Shown: piece by piece, positions 27,806-36,685 of the stretch
How positions within the stretch are numbered: the stretch's first letter is position 1
How the letters are laid out: each line of letters begins with the position of its first letter
Program-made: the position numbers and the translations under genes
DNA from: Methylicorpusculum sp.
Lineage (GTDB): Bacteria; Pseudomonadota; Gammaproteobacteria; Methylococcales; Methylomonadaceae
Length of the DNA: 64,000 nt
Assembly: GCF_030651835.1 (NCBI RefSeq)
Contig: NZ_JAUSBX010000128.1
Coordinates: 1-64,000, forward strand
Direction of reading: 5' to 3'
The notes under the pieces: generated by a model
The model's database searches: none
What the model was told of the DNA's origin: nothing
The model's input: the letters and a program-made list of their open reading frames with translations, nothing else

Positions 27806-28394
27806 TCAACAAAAGAGAAATCAACGACTGATCCTCGCTATTTTTGGTATGTCGGTCATCCCTTTTATCATTGCCTGGTATCTAGCCGAGCATCCTGAAA
27901 CGGTGGCGGGTAGAACAAATTACGGTGAATTGATCATTCCACCCATCACGACTGAAAGAACTGATTTGACCGGATTTGACCAGTTTTCTAGTGAAAACCT
28001 GGGTGAACTTAAAGGTCGCTGGGTCATGATCAATCTGATTCCGGCATCCGATTGCAATGTTGATTGTAAAGAATCGATCTTCAAGTCAAAACAATTATTG
28101 CTGATGATGGGCAAGGATTTAACCAGAATCCGAAGAGCGGTCATGGTCTTTGAAGGCGTTACCGTTGATACACAGGGCGCCTGGTGGTCAGAAGATAGCC
28201 GCTTATTGAAAGTGAAACCGAATCAGGCGCTGCAAAAAAAAATAGAAGCGTTAAAACAGGGCAAAGTACCTCATGGCATGTTTATATTGATGGATCCACT
28301 TGGAAATCTGATGATGCACTATCAACCCGGGTTTGATCCCTACAAGGTCAAGAGCGACCTTAGGAAACTTCTCAGCATTTCACAAATTGGATAG
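27798..28394 (+). CDS. SCO/thioredoxin-like cox assembly candidate with CxxxC
   Basis: The 198-residue protein has one N-terminal membrane anchor (about 11-29) and a periplasmic domain containing C86-NVD-C90 after GRWVMINLIPAS, which resembles the CxxxC copper site of SCO proteins. The end (GMFILMDPLGNLMMHYQPGFDP) fits a thioredoxin-like strand. The spacing after the motif differs from classic SCO1, and the partner His is uncertain. It sits between SURF1 and heme A synthase, so a role in CuA loading or thiol reduction is plausible but inferred. Confidence 0.65.
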   Translation: MNNQQKRNQRLILAIFGMSVIPFIIAWYLAEHPETVAGRTNYGELIIPPITTERTDLTGFDQFSSENLGELKGRWVMINLIPASDCNVDCKESIFKSKQLLLMMGKDLTRIRRAVMVFEGVTVDTQGAWWSEDSRLLKVKPNQALQKKIEALKQGKVPHGMFILMDPLGNLMMHYQPGFDPYKVKSDLRKLLSISQIG

Positions 28395-28397
28395 ACA

Positions 28398-30380
28398 ATG
28401 TTTAGAAAAATTACATTTCTGTGTTTTTTCATCGCTTTGCTGCTCGTTATATTCGGCACTTATGAACGGCTGTCCGATGCCGGTTTAGGCTGCCCGGAAG
28501 GGCCCGGTTGTCACAGCCAGCTGGTGAATCCGGATGATCTTGACTTACAGGAACAATTACCGGTCAATGAGCCGGCTCAAGGGCTTGATATTATTAAAAT
28601 CTGGAAAGAAAAAGGGCATTTCTATCTTTCCGGCCTTTTGTCTGTTTTCGCCGTTATTTTATTTCTAAGCGCATGGTTTCAGTCCCGCCATAAGCTATCG
28701 GCAGTATTAGGAGCAACCGGCATTCTGGTGCTGGTGGCATTGCAAACGTTTACCGGCTTGATTAACTTGGGTCTTAAGGTAATGCCGGTAATTGGCAGTG
28801 CTCATTTAGTGCTCGGTTTTTTAACCGTCTGGATGCTGTTTTGGCTGTTTTTAAAAACACATCCCGAGCTAAAAAAATCAGAAGTTTCCGGATTTTCCAG
28901 TGCCCATTTTTTGAGTACCTTCGGCATCCTGTTGTTGCTATTGCTCATCATGTCCGGCATCTGGGTAACCGGTACCGGCTCCGGGATGGCTTGCTCCGGT
29001 TTCCCTCATTGCAATGGACAATGGTGGCCCGAAGCGGATTACAAAGTACTAGTACAAGTACTTGGCGGAATGCCTGCCGGAAATGAGGCTCAAGTTGCGA
29101 TTCACTGGTTACATCGGATTACTGCACTGATTAGCTTCATTGTCTTGAGCAGCGTTGTCGGGGCGGCAAGCACTTCAAATAATGCTAAACAAGTCCGAAT
29201 CGCAAGCCTGAGTCTGGCTGTGCTTCTGTTGCTGCAAATGATGACCGCAGCCTTTATGGTGATTGCAAACCTGCCTTTATGGGCGGTTTCAATGCATAGC
29301 AATCTGGCGTTTCTGTTAATGTTGCCGCTGATTGCCATCCGTTTATACAGCCGTTATGAGCTTAAAGGTGAAATTGAGCTTACTCAACCGAAGTTAGTTA
29401 AAGCGCAGCTAGCCAGAGTTGAGCCTTCCGAAGCCACCTACACAGAGCCTGAGCCGGAATCCCTTTATTCAAGGCTTAAATCTCAATTGCAAAGAACCCG
29501 GACGGGTTTGGGTTCTTTGTTGAACGCGATACCGATAGGCCAGAAAACGATTGATGATGAGGTTCTGGAAGAGATTGAGGCTAATCTTTTGATGGCTGAT
29601 ATGGGCATGGATGTCACTACCTTTATCATCAATAAACTTAACAGCCCGGCTGTTAAGGAACAGATCAAGCAAGGCAGCACCATAACTGATGTGCTTAAGC
29701 ATGAATTATTGACGATTCTGAAACCCTGTTGTGAACCCCTGGTCATCCCAAAGCAAGAAAAGCCCTTTGTGATATTGGTGGTGGGGGTAAACGGTGCCGG
29801 CAAAACAACGACTATCGGCAAGATGGCAAAACGGCTTCAAGCTCAAGGTCACAGTGTCATGTTGGCCGCAGGAGATACTTTTAGGGCGGCGGCAGTTGAA
29901 CAGCTTCAAACCTGGGGCGAACGTAATAAAATTCATGTCGTCGCGCAACATACCGGAGCCGATTCTGCGTCAGTCATTTATGACGGTTTACAATCGGCAC
30001 AGGCTAAAGGCGTTGACGTATTGATTGCCGATACTGCAGGCCGCTTGCATACCAAGTCCAATTTGATGGATGAATTAAAAAAAGTAAAACGAATTATGAC
30101 TAAACTTGATGAGGACGCCCCTCATGAAGTGCTGCTGGTTTTGGATGCAGGCACAGGACAAAATGCTTTGTCACAAGCCCGGCAATTCAATGAGACGGTA
30201 AAATTATCCGGCATTGCTTTGACAAAACTCGATGGGACTGCGAAAGGCGGAATCATCTTCGCGCTGGCCAAACAACATGCTATCCCGATCCGTTATATTG
30301 GCATTGGTGAAGGTATTGATGATTTGCAGGATTTCGATGCGGAAAAATTTGTCGATGCCTTATTTCTGAATGATAACTGA
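28398..30380 (+). CDS. Fused heme A synthase (CtaA/COX15) - SRP receptor FtsY
   Basis: One uninterrupted 660-codon frame joins two enzymes. Residues 1-320 are COX15/CtaA, which oxidises heme O to heme A: eight membrane helices (about 4-22, 76-95, 101-123, 131-152, 171-192, 237-257, 267-289, 296-317), the heme-ligand histidines H74, H136, H239 (or H236) and H300, and Cys pairs C32/C38 and C199/C205. Residues 321-354 are a charged linker. Residues 355-660 are the complete FtsY NG GTPase: GVNGAGKTT (463-471), GDTFRAAAVEQL, DTAGRL (545-550), TKLDG (610-614). Eight helices place the linker in the cytoplasm, as FtsY needs. FtsY's acidic A domain is absent. It starts 3 bp after the SCO-like gene and ends 2 bp before ftsE. 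Confidence 0.93.
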   Translation: MFRKITFLCFFIALLLVIFGTYERLSDAGLGCPEGPGCHSQLVNPDDLDLQEQLPVNEPAQGLDIIKIWKEKGHFYLSGLLSVFAVILFLSAWFQSRHKLSAVLGATGILVLVALQTFTGLINLGLKVMPVIGSAHLVLGFLTVWMLFWLFLKTHPELKKSEVSGFSSAHFLSTFGILLLLLLIMSGIWVTGTGSGMACSGFPHCNGQWWPEADYKVLVQVLGGMPAGNEAQVAIHWLHRITALISFIVLSSVVGAASTSNNAKQVRIASLSLAVLLLLQMMTAAFMVIANLPLWAVSMHSNLAFLLMLPLIAIRLYSRYELKGEIELTQPKLVKAQLARVEPSEATYTEPEPESLYSRLKSQLQRTRTGLGSLLNAIPIGQKTIDDEVLEEIEANLLMADMGMDVTTFIINKLNSPAVKEQIKQGSTITDVLKHELLTILKPCCEPLVIPKQEKPFVILVVGVNGAGKTTTIGKMAKRLQAQGHSVMLAAGDTFRAAAVEQLQTWGERNKIHVVAQHTGADSASVIYDGLQSAQAKGVDVLIADTAGRLHTKSNLMDELKKVKRIMTKLDEDAPHEVLLVLDAGTGQNALSQARQFNETVKLSGIALTKLDGTAKGGIIFALAKQHAIPIRYIGIGEGIDDLQDFDAEKFVDALFLNDN

Positions 30381-30382
30381 CC

Positions 30383-31039
30383 ATGTTGAAATTTGACCAT
30401 GTTTGCAAGCGTTACCCTGAAGCGGGTGATGTCTTGACAGATGTAACTTTTCATTTAAAGCCCGGCGAATTTGCTTTCCTCACAGGCCACTCAGGTGCTG
30501 GAAAAAGCACACTGCTGAAATTGATTGCACTGATGGAGCGATGTAACCGGGGTAATGTGTTGCTGGACGGGCAAAATTTGAACAAAGCCAAAAACAGGCA
30601 CATTCCTTATATAAGAAGGAAATTAGGTCTGATTTTTCAGGATTTCAAATTGCTCAATGACAGAACTGTTTTTGATAATGTGGCTTTGCCCTTAGTCATA
30701 GCCGGGCATGGTCATCAGGAAATCAGCCGTCGGGTCCGCGCGTCTCTGGATAAAGTCGGTTTATTGGGTAAAGAGAAAAAATATCCGCTCACCTTGTCAG
30801 GCGGCGAGCAGCAACGGGTCGGTATCGCGCGTGCGGTTGTTAACAAACCGCCGTTGATACTGGCCGACGAACCAACGGGTAACCTAGATCCTGAGCTTTC
30901 TGCAGAAATCATGAAATTATTCGAGGATTTTCAGCAAGTAGGAGTGACTATTTTGATAGCCACTCATGATATTCCACTGGTTAAAAAAATGGGTCATCGC
31001 GTATTAAAGCTGGATCATGGCCGCTTGGTGGCGAGCTGA
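30383..31039 (+). CDS. ftsE: Cell division ATP-binding protein FtsE
   Basis: This ABC ATPase works with FtsX to control septal peptidoglycan hydrolases. Walker [11 protein letters not shown]-loop FQDFKLL, signature [14 protein letters not shown], Walker [13 protein letters not shown] and the switch His in ATHDIPL are all intact. Its 218 residues are standard. It lies 2 bp after the fused ctaA-ftsY and 3 bp before ftsX, reproducing the ftsYEX order. Confidence 0.96.
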   Translation: MLKFDHVCKRYPEAGDVLTDVTFHLKPGEFAFLTGHSGAGKSTLLKLIALMERCNRGNVLLDGQNLNKAKNRHIPYIRRKLGLIFQDFKLLNDRTVFDNVALPLVIAGHGHQEISRRVRASLDKVGLLGKEKKYPLTLSGGEQQRVGIARAVVNKPPLILADEPTGNLDPELSAEIMKLFEDFQQVGVTILIATHDIPLVKKMGHRVLKLDHGRLVAS

Positions 31040-31042
31040 GTC

Positions 31043-32032
31043 ATGAGAAAAGAGTATTACCGAAAAGCCAAAGTACCGGTTCGAAAAAAAGGTTTTGTCT
31101 CCAATTTGGGCGATAAATTACATGCCTATCTGGATATTCATGCCCATGCTTTTTTTTCCAGCCTGGGACGCTTGGTTAGAGCGCCGTTCTCATCCATCAT
31201 GACCATCGCGGTCATGTCCATTGCCATTGCTTTGTCGGCCGGGTTCTATTTATTCGTGGCCAATATTCAGCAATTAACCGACAGTTTTGAAGACAGTAAT
31301 CATATGTCCGTGTTTTTGAAAGAACAGGTCAGTGATCAAGCGGGTGCAAAGTTAGCAGAGACTCTTCGCAGCTATGGCAACATTAAAGACACGAAGTTGA
31401 TATCCAGATCGCAAGCATTAACGGAATTTCGTGAATACAGCGGCTTTGGGGCAGCCATTGATGCACTGGACAAAAATCCTTTACCGGCCGTCATACAAGT
31501 AATGCCTTCGTCTGAATCAATGACGCAGCAACAATTGGAACAGCTGCGCCATACCCTTTCGCAGTTGCCCGAGGTGGATCAGGTTCAGCTGGATTTAGAG
31601 TGGGTCAAACGATTGCAGTCCATGTTGGCGTTGGCTGAGCGAGGCGTTACGCTATTGAGTACGATATTCGGTATAGGGGTCTTGTTTATTACCGGCAATA
31701 CCATTCGTCTTGAATTACATAATCGCCGCGAAGAAGTCATCATCGCCAAATTGGTCGGCGCTACAGACCGCTTTATCAGCCGTCCATTTCTTTATACCGG
31801 ATTTTGGCTGGGCTTATTATCCGGTATAACAGCCTGGCTGATTGTGACGATGATGATGATGGTATTACAGACACCGGTAGATGAACTGTCCAAGCTCTAC
31901 GATGGCCTATTTAACGTCCTCTATTTGGGGTTCATTGAGGTAATGGCGCTTTTTGGAATATCCACCTTGTTAGGGGTATCAGGAGCTTGGTTAGTATTGG
32001 TTTATCAGCTCAGGCAGTTAAACCCTGAATAA
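31043..32032 (+). CDS. ftsX: Cell division protein FtsX
   Basis: The 329-residue permease-like partner of FtsE has a cytoplasmic N-terminus, one membrane helix (about 53-70), a periplasmic domain, and three C-terminal helices with the FtsX pattern (EVIIAKLVGATDRFI). It ends the ftsYEX run; rpoH, which often follows, is absent and a leftward helicase gene converges 60 bp later. Confidence 0.94.
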   Translation: MRKEYYRKAKVPVRKKGFVSNLGDKLHAYLDIHAHAFFSSLGRLVRAPFSSIMTIAVMSIAIALSAGFYLFVANIQQLTDSFEDSNHMSVFLKEQVSDQAGAKLAETLRSYGNIKDTKLISRSQALTEFREYSGFGAAIDALDKNPLPAVIQVMPSSESMTQQQLEQLRHTLSQLPEVDQVQLDLEWVKRLQSMLALAERGVTLLSTIFGIGVLFITGNTIRLELHNRREEVIIAKLVGATDRFISRPFLYTGFWLGLLSGITAWLIVTMMMMVLQTPVDELSKLYDGLFNVLYLGFIEVMALFGISTLLGVSGAWLVLVYQLRQLNPE

Positions 32033-32092
32033 TCCGTTTTTGACCAAGCGATTATTATTTGTTTTACCGACGTCATCTGGCGATCTTCATTC

Positions 32093-35000
32093 TTAAGCTT
32101 TTTTGAGCAAGACATTTTTTAAGCGCCATTCCTCTTCGGGTTCGACGGCTTTAAGAAAGCTGATTTTACTTTGAGCTCCGGTTGCAACCGGTACGCCGTT
32201 CCGGTATAAAATTTTATGATTGGCTAAAGCCGGGATGCGCTGGCCGGGGGTAATCACTCCGGTCAAATTGAGCGGGTCGGCGGCATTGATTACCACAAGA
32301 TCATCCTGCTTTGCATTTCTTCGGGCGGCTCTTAACCCTTCAAGGGCTTGCGGCAAGGCGAACTGCTCACCGGAAAAACCCTGCACAAAACGTCCTCCGC
32401 GTAATTCACCGCGGGCTTCCATTCTTCGAAATACATAGAGTAATTCCCGCCATGATGGCATGATAGATTCCATTTCCAGTACTTTTCTGAACACCACGCC
32501 ATAGCGCTTGAGTAGGATTTTAGCGACATGTTCACAGTGTTCATAGCGCTCATTGTCCTTGGTCGAGCCTGGCCTGATGAGAGACCAGCGTCCGGCAGCT
32601 GTAAAAGGATCGTATGACGGGTAACGCTTGCTGCGCCGATGCAGGATTTTTTGTGGCGTAATAAGGGTACGTAATCCTTGAAAACTGTCGGCTGTGATAA
32701 GTCCCCATGCGGCCAGTTCTGCCAATCCTTCTTCAACTTGCACTTTCAATAAGCCTGTTTCTAAAGACAAGTCCTCAAAAAAACTGGCGCCCCATTGTCT
32801 GAGAGCCGTGATGATTTTTTGTGCCGGACTGGAGAGTGTTTCCGGTTCGGGTGTTGATAGCGGCGCATAAGCACGCCAGTGGTCAAGATGGGGTCGTGCG
32901 ATAAAACTGATGGACGTGCTTTTGCCGGCCGGATTTTTCCGGTGATTCTGGTTTTGAGGCGGCTGCAAACGTAACCAAATGATCTTGCCCATGCTGCATA
33001 ACTGATCAAGATCGGATTTCTGATAACTGCGAATACGCGAGGGCAATATATCGGCCTCCCAACTGACAGCAGGAAGCCCCAATCCTTCTAATTGCAACAA
33101 AGATTCCTGCAAAGCCCCGGCACCTTCGCCTTTATCATCAAATCGATGCCAATGAAATAAAAAGCGCATGAAGTCAGCTGCAGGAACCGGCTCTATTTCG
33201 CTGCGCAATTGTTTAAGCGTGTAGCGGTGAATTCTTGCCAATAAGCCCCGATCACACCATTCAACAACGCCTGACTCAACATGACTAAACTGACCTTGTA
33301 TGGCAAAACCTTCAACCTGCAGCGCTTCAAGAGCCGCTTGAACCGGCATTTTTTCTATGCCCAAAGATGCTGCCAGCGCGCTTGCGGTTACAGGGCCTAA
33401 GCCTTCCATCCGGCTGCGTATGATGTCGACCAGGCTATTTTCCGGTGTATCGCATTCACCAGCGACAGCTGATATGACAGGTTCAAGATGTGCATTGGGA
33501 AATGCCTGCATCAGGTTTTGCAAGCGTTCAGCCGCGACCCACAGTCTTACTCCTGAATCCAGGGTGAGTAAGGTAGCACGCTGTGTTTGCTGAAGGCTTT
33601 TAAAAAATGCGGGCCATGCTTGATCCGTCTGATTAATTGATTCGTGACCGTTCAGGCCCTCGTTTTCTGTGATATAGGCCAGCACCACCAACGCATCATG
33701 AAGTTCATCAGGTGAATTTACCTGTGGCCAGGCTTCCATTTTTACACGGGCAATGGCCTCCGGACTTAGCCGACCTAAATCGCCCGCGCTTTGAGGGTCT
33801 ATAAACCGGCGTTGCTGAACCGCCAGCGTTCGCCGCTCTTCCGCCGGTGCATCATCCAAAAAGGCATAAGGACGCGCATTCAATATTTCCAGGGCCAACG
33901 GGGAAGGGGAGGTTAAATCTTTGGCAAGTATCTGTATGGTTTTTTGTTCGATTCCGGACAACAAGCGAATCAAGCCATCGATATCCATCAGTTCATGCAA
34001 ACAGTCATAGAGCGTCTGATTGACTAAGGGGTGATCAGGTATAGCCCGGTCCCCCGCAATATTTTCCTGGCAGGCGAGTTGATCCGGAAAAATGACGGCG
34101 ATCAGGTCTTCAGCATCGTTACGCTGAAAATAGGCGGGCACCTTTTTTCCGGCACGGTTTCGAGGCACCGCCAAGGCCGTATTGGCAACCCACCGCCAGC
34201 GAGTCGGAAACATGGGCGCTGCAAGCAATGCCTGGATCAAAATCGCTTTGACCGTCGCCGATTTCAGGTAATGAGCGGGTTCCTCCAGTGGAAAACTATG
34301 GGTAGGTCCCAAAGACAGAACAATAGCATCTTCTCCTGCGGCGGCCTGCAGTTCAAAGTTGAACGTCCGGCAAAAGCGTTTACGCAAAGCCAGTCCCCAG
34401 GCTCGGTTGATACGGGAACCGTAAGGTGAGTGAATGACGAAATGCATATCGCCGGTTTCATCAAAAAAACGTTCGAACACGATGGTTTGTTGGGTAGGAA
34501 TAATCGAGAGCGCTGCTTTTGCTGAGGCTAAATACTGAACCAATTGGTCAGCAGCGGCAGCATTGAGGCTGATCGAGTCAGTCAAATACTGAAGCGCAGG
34601 CTGAATGCCTTGATCGAGCTTATGATCCATGGTGTCACGCAGATTCGATACTGCCTTGGAGAGTTCATCAGTGCGCCCGGGCGCTTCGCCAAACCAAAAT
34701 GGAATATTGGGCGGCAAACCGTGCGCATCTTCAACATAAACCCGACCTTGTTCGACTTTTAAAAGCCGATACGAGTTATTTCCCAGTTGAAAAATATCAC
34801 CGGGTATACTTTCGAATGCAAAGTCTTCGTTTAACGTGCCTACGAATAAACCCTCCGGTTGCATTATCACGTCATAATCGAATTGATCCGGTATCGCGCC
34901 GCCGTTTACGATGGCAGTTAGACGCGCACCTTTTCTGGCTCTCAATACGCCGTGAACGACATCGCGGTGCAAATAAGCGCCTCGTCGGCCTCTTCGCGTG

Positions 35001-36370
35001 CTATAGCCTTCGCTGAGCATTTTGACCACCTTTGCAAAGGTTTCATAATCCAGAGCATGATAAGGCCAGGCTTGGGCAAAGGCGTCATAAAGTGCTTTTT
35101 CCTGCCATTCACGGCAGGCAACTTCGGCCACAATTTGCTGAGCCAAAACATCCAAAGGATGTTCAGGCAGCTTGATTTTGTCCAGTTCGTCATGGCTAAT
35201 AGCGATAAGCATCGCCGTGCATTCGACCAAATCGTCGCGTGATAAAGGAAACAGCCTGCCCTTAGGCGTAGCACCCAAGCGGTGACCGGACCGGCCGACC
35301 CGCTGTAATAACGCGGCAATGCTGCGCGGTGAGCCGATTTGACAGACCAGATCGACATCGCCAATATCAATGCCCAATTCCAGTGATGCCGTTGCTACCA
35401 GCGCTTTGAGGCTGCCCTGTTTCAAACGTTGTTCGGCGTTGAGCCGATGTTCTTTGGCAAGGCTGCCATGGTGAGCGGTTACATGCTCTTCGCCTAAACG
35501 TTCCGCAAGAGCAGCAGCCAGGCGTTCAGCCAGTCTGCGGGTATTGACAAAAATCAAGGTGGTCCGGTGTTGTTCGATCAAATCAACCAGGCGAGTATAA
35601 ATTTCCTGCCATACTTCACTGGCCATGATCGATTCCAGAGGCGAGCCGGGAACTTCAATCTGAAGGTCGCGCAAACGCTTATGGCCAGTATCAATGATTT
35701 GGCAAGCCGTATTGCGATTTCCCGTCAAGAACCTTGCCATGTGTTCAATGGGTTTTTGTGTGGCTGACAGACCGATTCGAACCACTGGCGCTGCGGTTAA
35801 CTGGTCCAGACGCTCCAATGATAAAGCCAGATGAGCCCCCCGTTTGTTACCTGCCAGCGCGTGAATTTCATCGACAATGACGGTTTTGACGGTGCCAAGC
35901 ATGATACGGCCGGAATCTGACGTGAGCAAAACATAAAGCGATTCAGGTGTGGTAACCAGGATATGCGGCGCGCATCGTTTCATGGCATTGCGCTCTGACG
36001 TTGAGGTGTCGCCGGTGCGTGTTTGCACACGAATGGGGACATCCGGGAGACCATTTTCCAACAGCGCAAACTGAATGCCGTCCAGTGGCCATTCCAGATT
36101 TTTATGAATATCGTTGGACAGGGCTTTTAAAGGTGAGATATAAAGTATCACCGTTTCATCAGGTAAAGATGACGATATTCCCTGAACAATAAGCTGGTTG
36201 ATTGCCGCTAAAAATGCGGCCAGTGTTTTACCTGAGCCGGTAGGGGCTGCAATCAGCGTAGCATGACCGGCTTGTATAGCCGGCCAAGCCAGCGATTGAA
36301 CGTCGGAAGGCGCTGAAAAATGGCTTGTAAACCATTCTGAAACGGCAGGATGAAAATTGATTAAGCTCAT
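32093..36370 (-). CDS. lhr: Lhr-type large DEAD/DEAH-box helicase
   Basis: This 1425-residue superfamily 2 helicase matches long bacterial Lhr: Walker A APTGSGKT (42-49), the DEIH box in VIVDEIHALAGNKRGAH, SATQ, the helicase C domain with TTLIFVNTRRLAERLA and QRVGRSGHRLG, a winged-helix/beta-barrel Lhr core, and a long C-terminal extension. Lhr is a 3'-5' DNA translocase/helicase implicated in repair. It is monocistronic, convergent with ftsX and divergent from the protease gene. Confidence 0.92.
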   Translation of the reverse strand: MSLINFHPAVSEWFTSHFSAPSDVQSLAWPAIQAGHATLIAAPTGSGKTLAAFLAAINQLIVQGISSSLPDETVILYISPLKALSNDIHKNLEWPLDGIQFALLENGLPDVPIRVQTRTGDTSTSERNAMKRCAPHILVTTPESLYVLLTSDSGRIMLGTVKTVIVDEIHALAGNKRGAHLALSLERLDQLTAAPVVRIGLSATQKPIEHMARFLTGNRNTACQIIDTGHKRLRDLQIEVPGSPLESIMASEVWQEIYTRLVDLIEQHRTTLIFVNTRRLAERLAAALAERLGEEHVTAHHGSLAKEHRLNAEQRLKQGSLKALVATASLELGIDIGDVDLVCQIGSPRSIAALLQRVGRSGHRLGATPKGRLFPLSRDDLVECTAMLIAISHDELDKIKLPEHPLDVLAQQIVAEVACREWQEKALYDAFAQAWPYHALDYETFAKVVKMLSEGYSTRRGRRGAYLHRDVVHGVLRARKGARLTAIVNGGAIPDQFDYDVIMQPEGLFVGTLNEDFAFESIPGDIFQLGNNSYRLLKVEQGRVYVEDAHGLPPNIPFWFGEAPGRTDELSKAVSNLRDTMDHKLDQGIQPALQYLTDSISLNAAAADQLVQYLASAKAALSIIPTQQTIVFERFFDETGDMHFVIHSPYGSRINRAWGLALRKRFCRTFNFELQAAAGEDAIVLSLGPTHSFPLEEPAHYLKSATVKAILIQALLAAPMFPTRWRWVANTALAVPRNRAGKKVPAYFQRNDAEDLIAVIFPDQLACQENIAGDRAIPDHPLVNQTLYDCLHELMDIDGLIRLLSGIEQKTIQILAKDLTSPSPLALEILNARPYAFLDDAPAEERRTLAVQQRRFIDPQSAGDLGRLSPEAIARVKMEAWPQVNSPDELHDALVVLAYITENEGLNGHESINQTDQAWPAFFKSLQQTQRATLLTLDSGVRLWVAAERLQNLMQAFPNAHLEPVISAVAGECDTPENSLVDIIRSRMEGLGPVTASALAASLGIEKMPVQAALEALQVEGFAIQGQFSHVESGVVEWCDRGLLARIHRYTLKQLRSEIEPVPAADFMRFLFHWHRFDDKGEGAGALQESLLQLEGLGLPAVSWEADILPSRIRSYQKSDLDQLCSMGKIIWLRLQPPQNQNHRKNPAGKSTSISFIARPHLDHWRAYAPLSTPEPETLSSPAQKIITALRQWGASFFEDLSLETGLLKVQVEEGLAELAAWGLITADSFQGLRTLITPQKILHRRSKRYPSYDPFTAAGRWSLIRPGSTKDNERYEHCEHVAKILLKRYGVVFRKVLEMESIMPSWRELLYVFRRMEARGELRGGRFVQGFSGEQFALPQALEGLRAARRNAKQDDLVVINAADPLNLTGVITPGQRIPALANHKILYRNGVPVATGAQSKISFLKAVEPEEEWRLKNVLLKKA

Positions 36371-36509
36371 TCAGCTAGTAAACGATGGATACTGTGGTGT
36401 ATTTATCGTTAGCATCATATCAGCAAGCTGATCTTTTCTAATAGGCTTCTGTTTATAACTTTATGAATCAAAGTTTATTCGTTATCTGCTCACCCCCTCC
36501 GATTTTATT

Positions 36510-36608
36510 GGGTGTAGGTGCTTGATTTCAAAGGACACATAAATACGTCCCTACAGCTCTCTGCAACATCCCTCTTGCAGAAGCCTTTTCAATCAATCAC
36601 CTACACCC
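36510..36608. repeat. 99-bp inverted-repeat element, copy 2 (family A)
   Basis: Arms GGGTGTAGGTGCTTGATT (36510-36527) and AATCAATCACCTACACCC (36591-36608) pair at 17 of 18 positions. Length, core and right flank match the copy at 11839-11937. It lies in the gap between the divergent helicase and protease genes, about 78 bp before the protease start. Confidence 0.82.
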
Positions 36609-36685
36609 TCTATTCCAAACGGGCGAGTAGTCACGTTTATTATGACCTTAGGCCAAGTGACATTGTTTTATTCTGCAGGAGTTTC

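Noticed and set aside
28398-30380. Fusion explained as a sequencing or assembly error
   Set aside because: Both domains are complete and in frame, the linker is coding-like, and neighbours on both sides are in the expected cox and fts order; a read check is still suggested in the finding.
36518-36685. N-terminal extension of the serine protease
   Set aside because: The extension is translated from the family A repeat; the start at 36686 has a ribosome site and begins a normal signal peptide.
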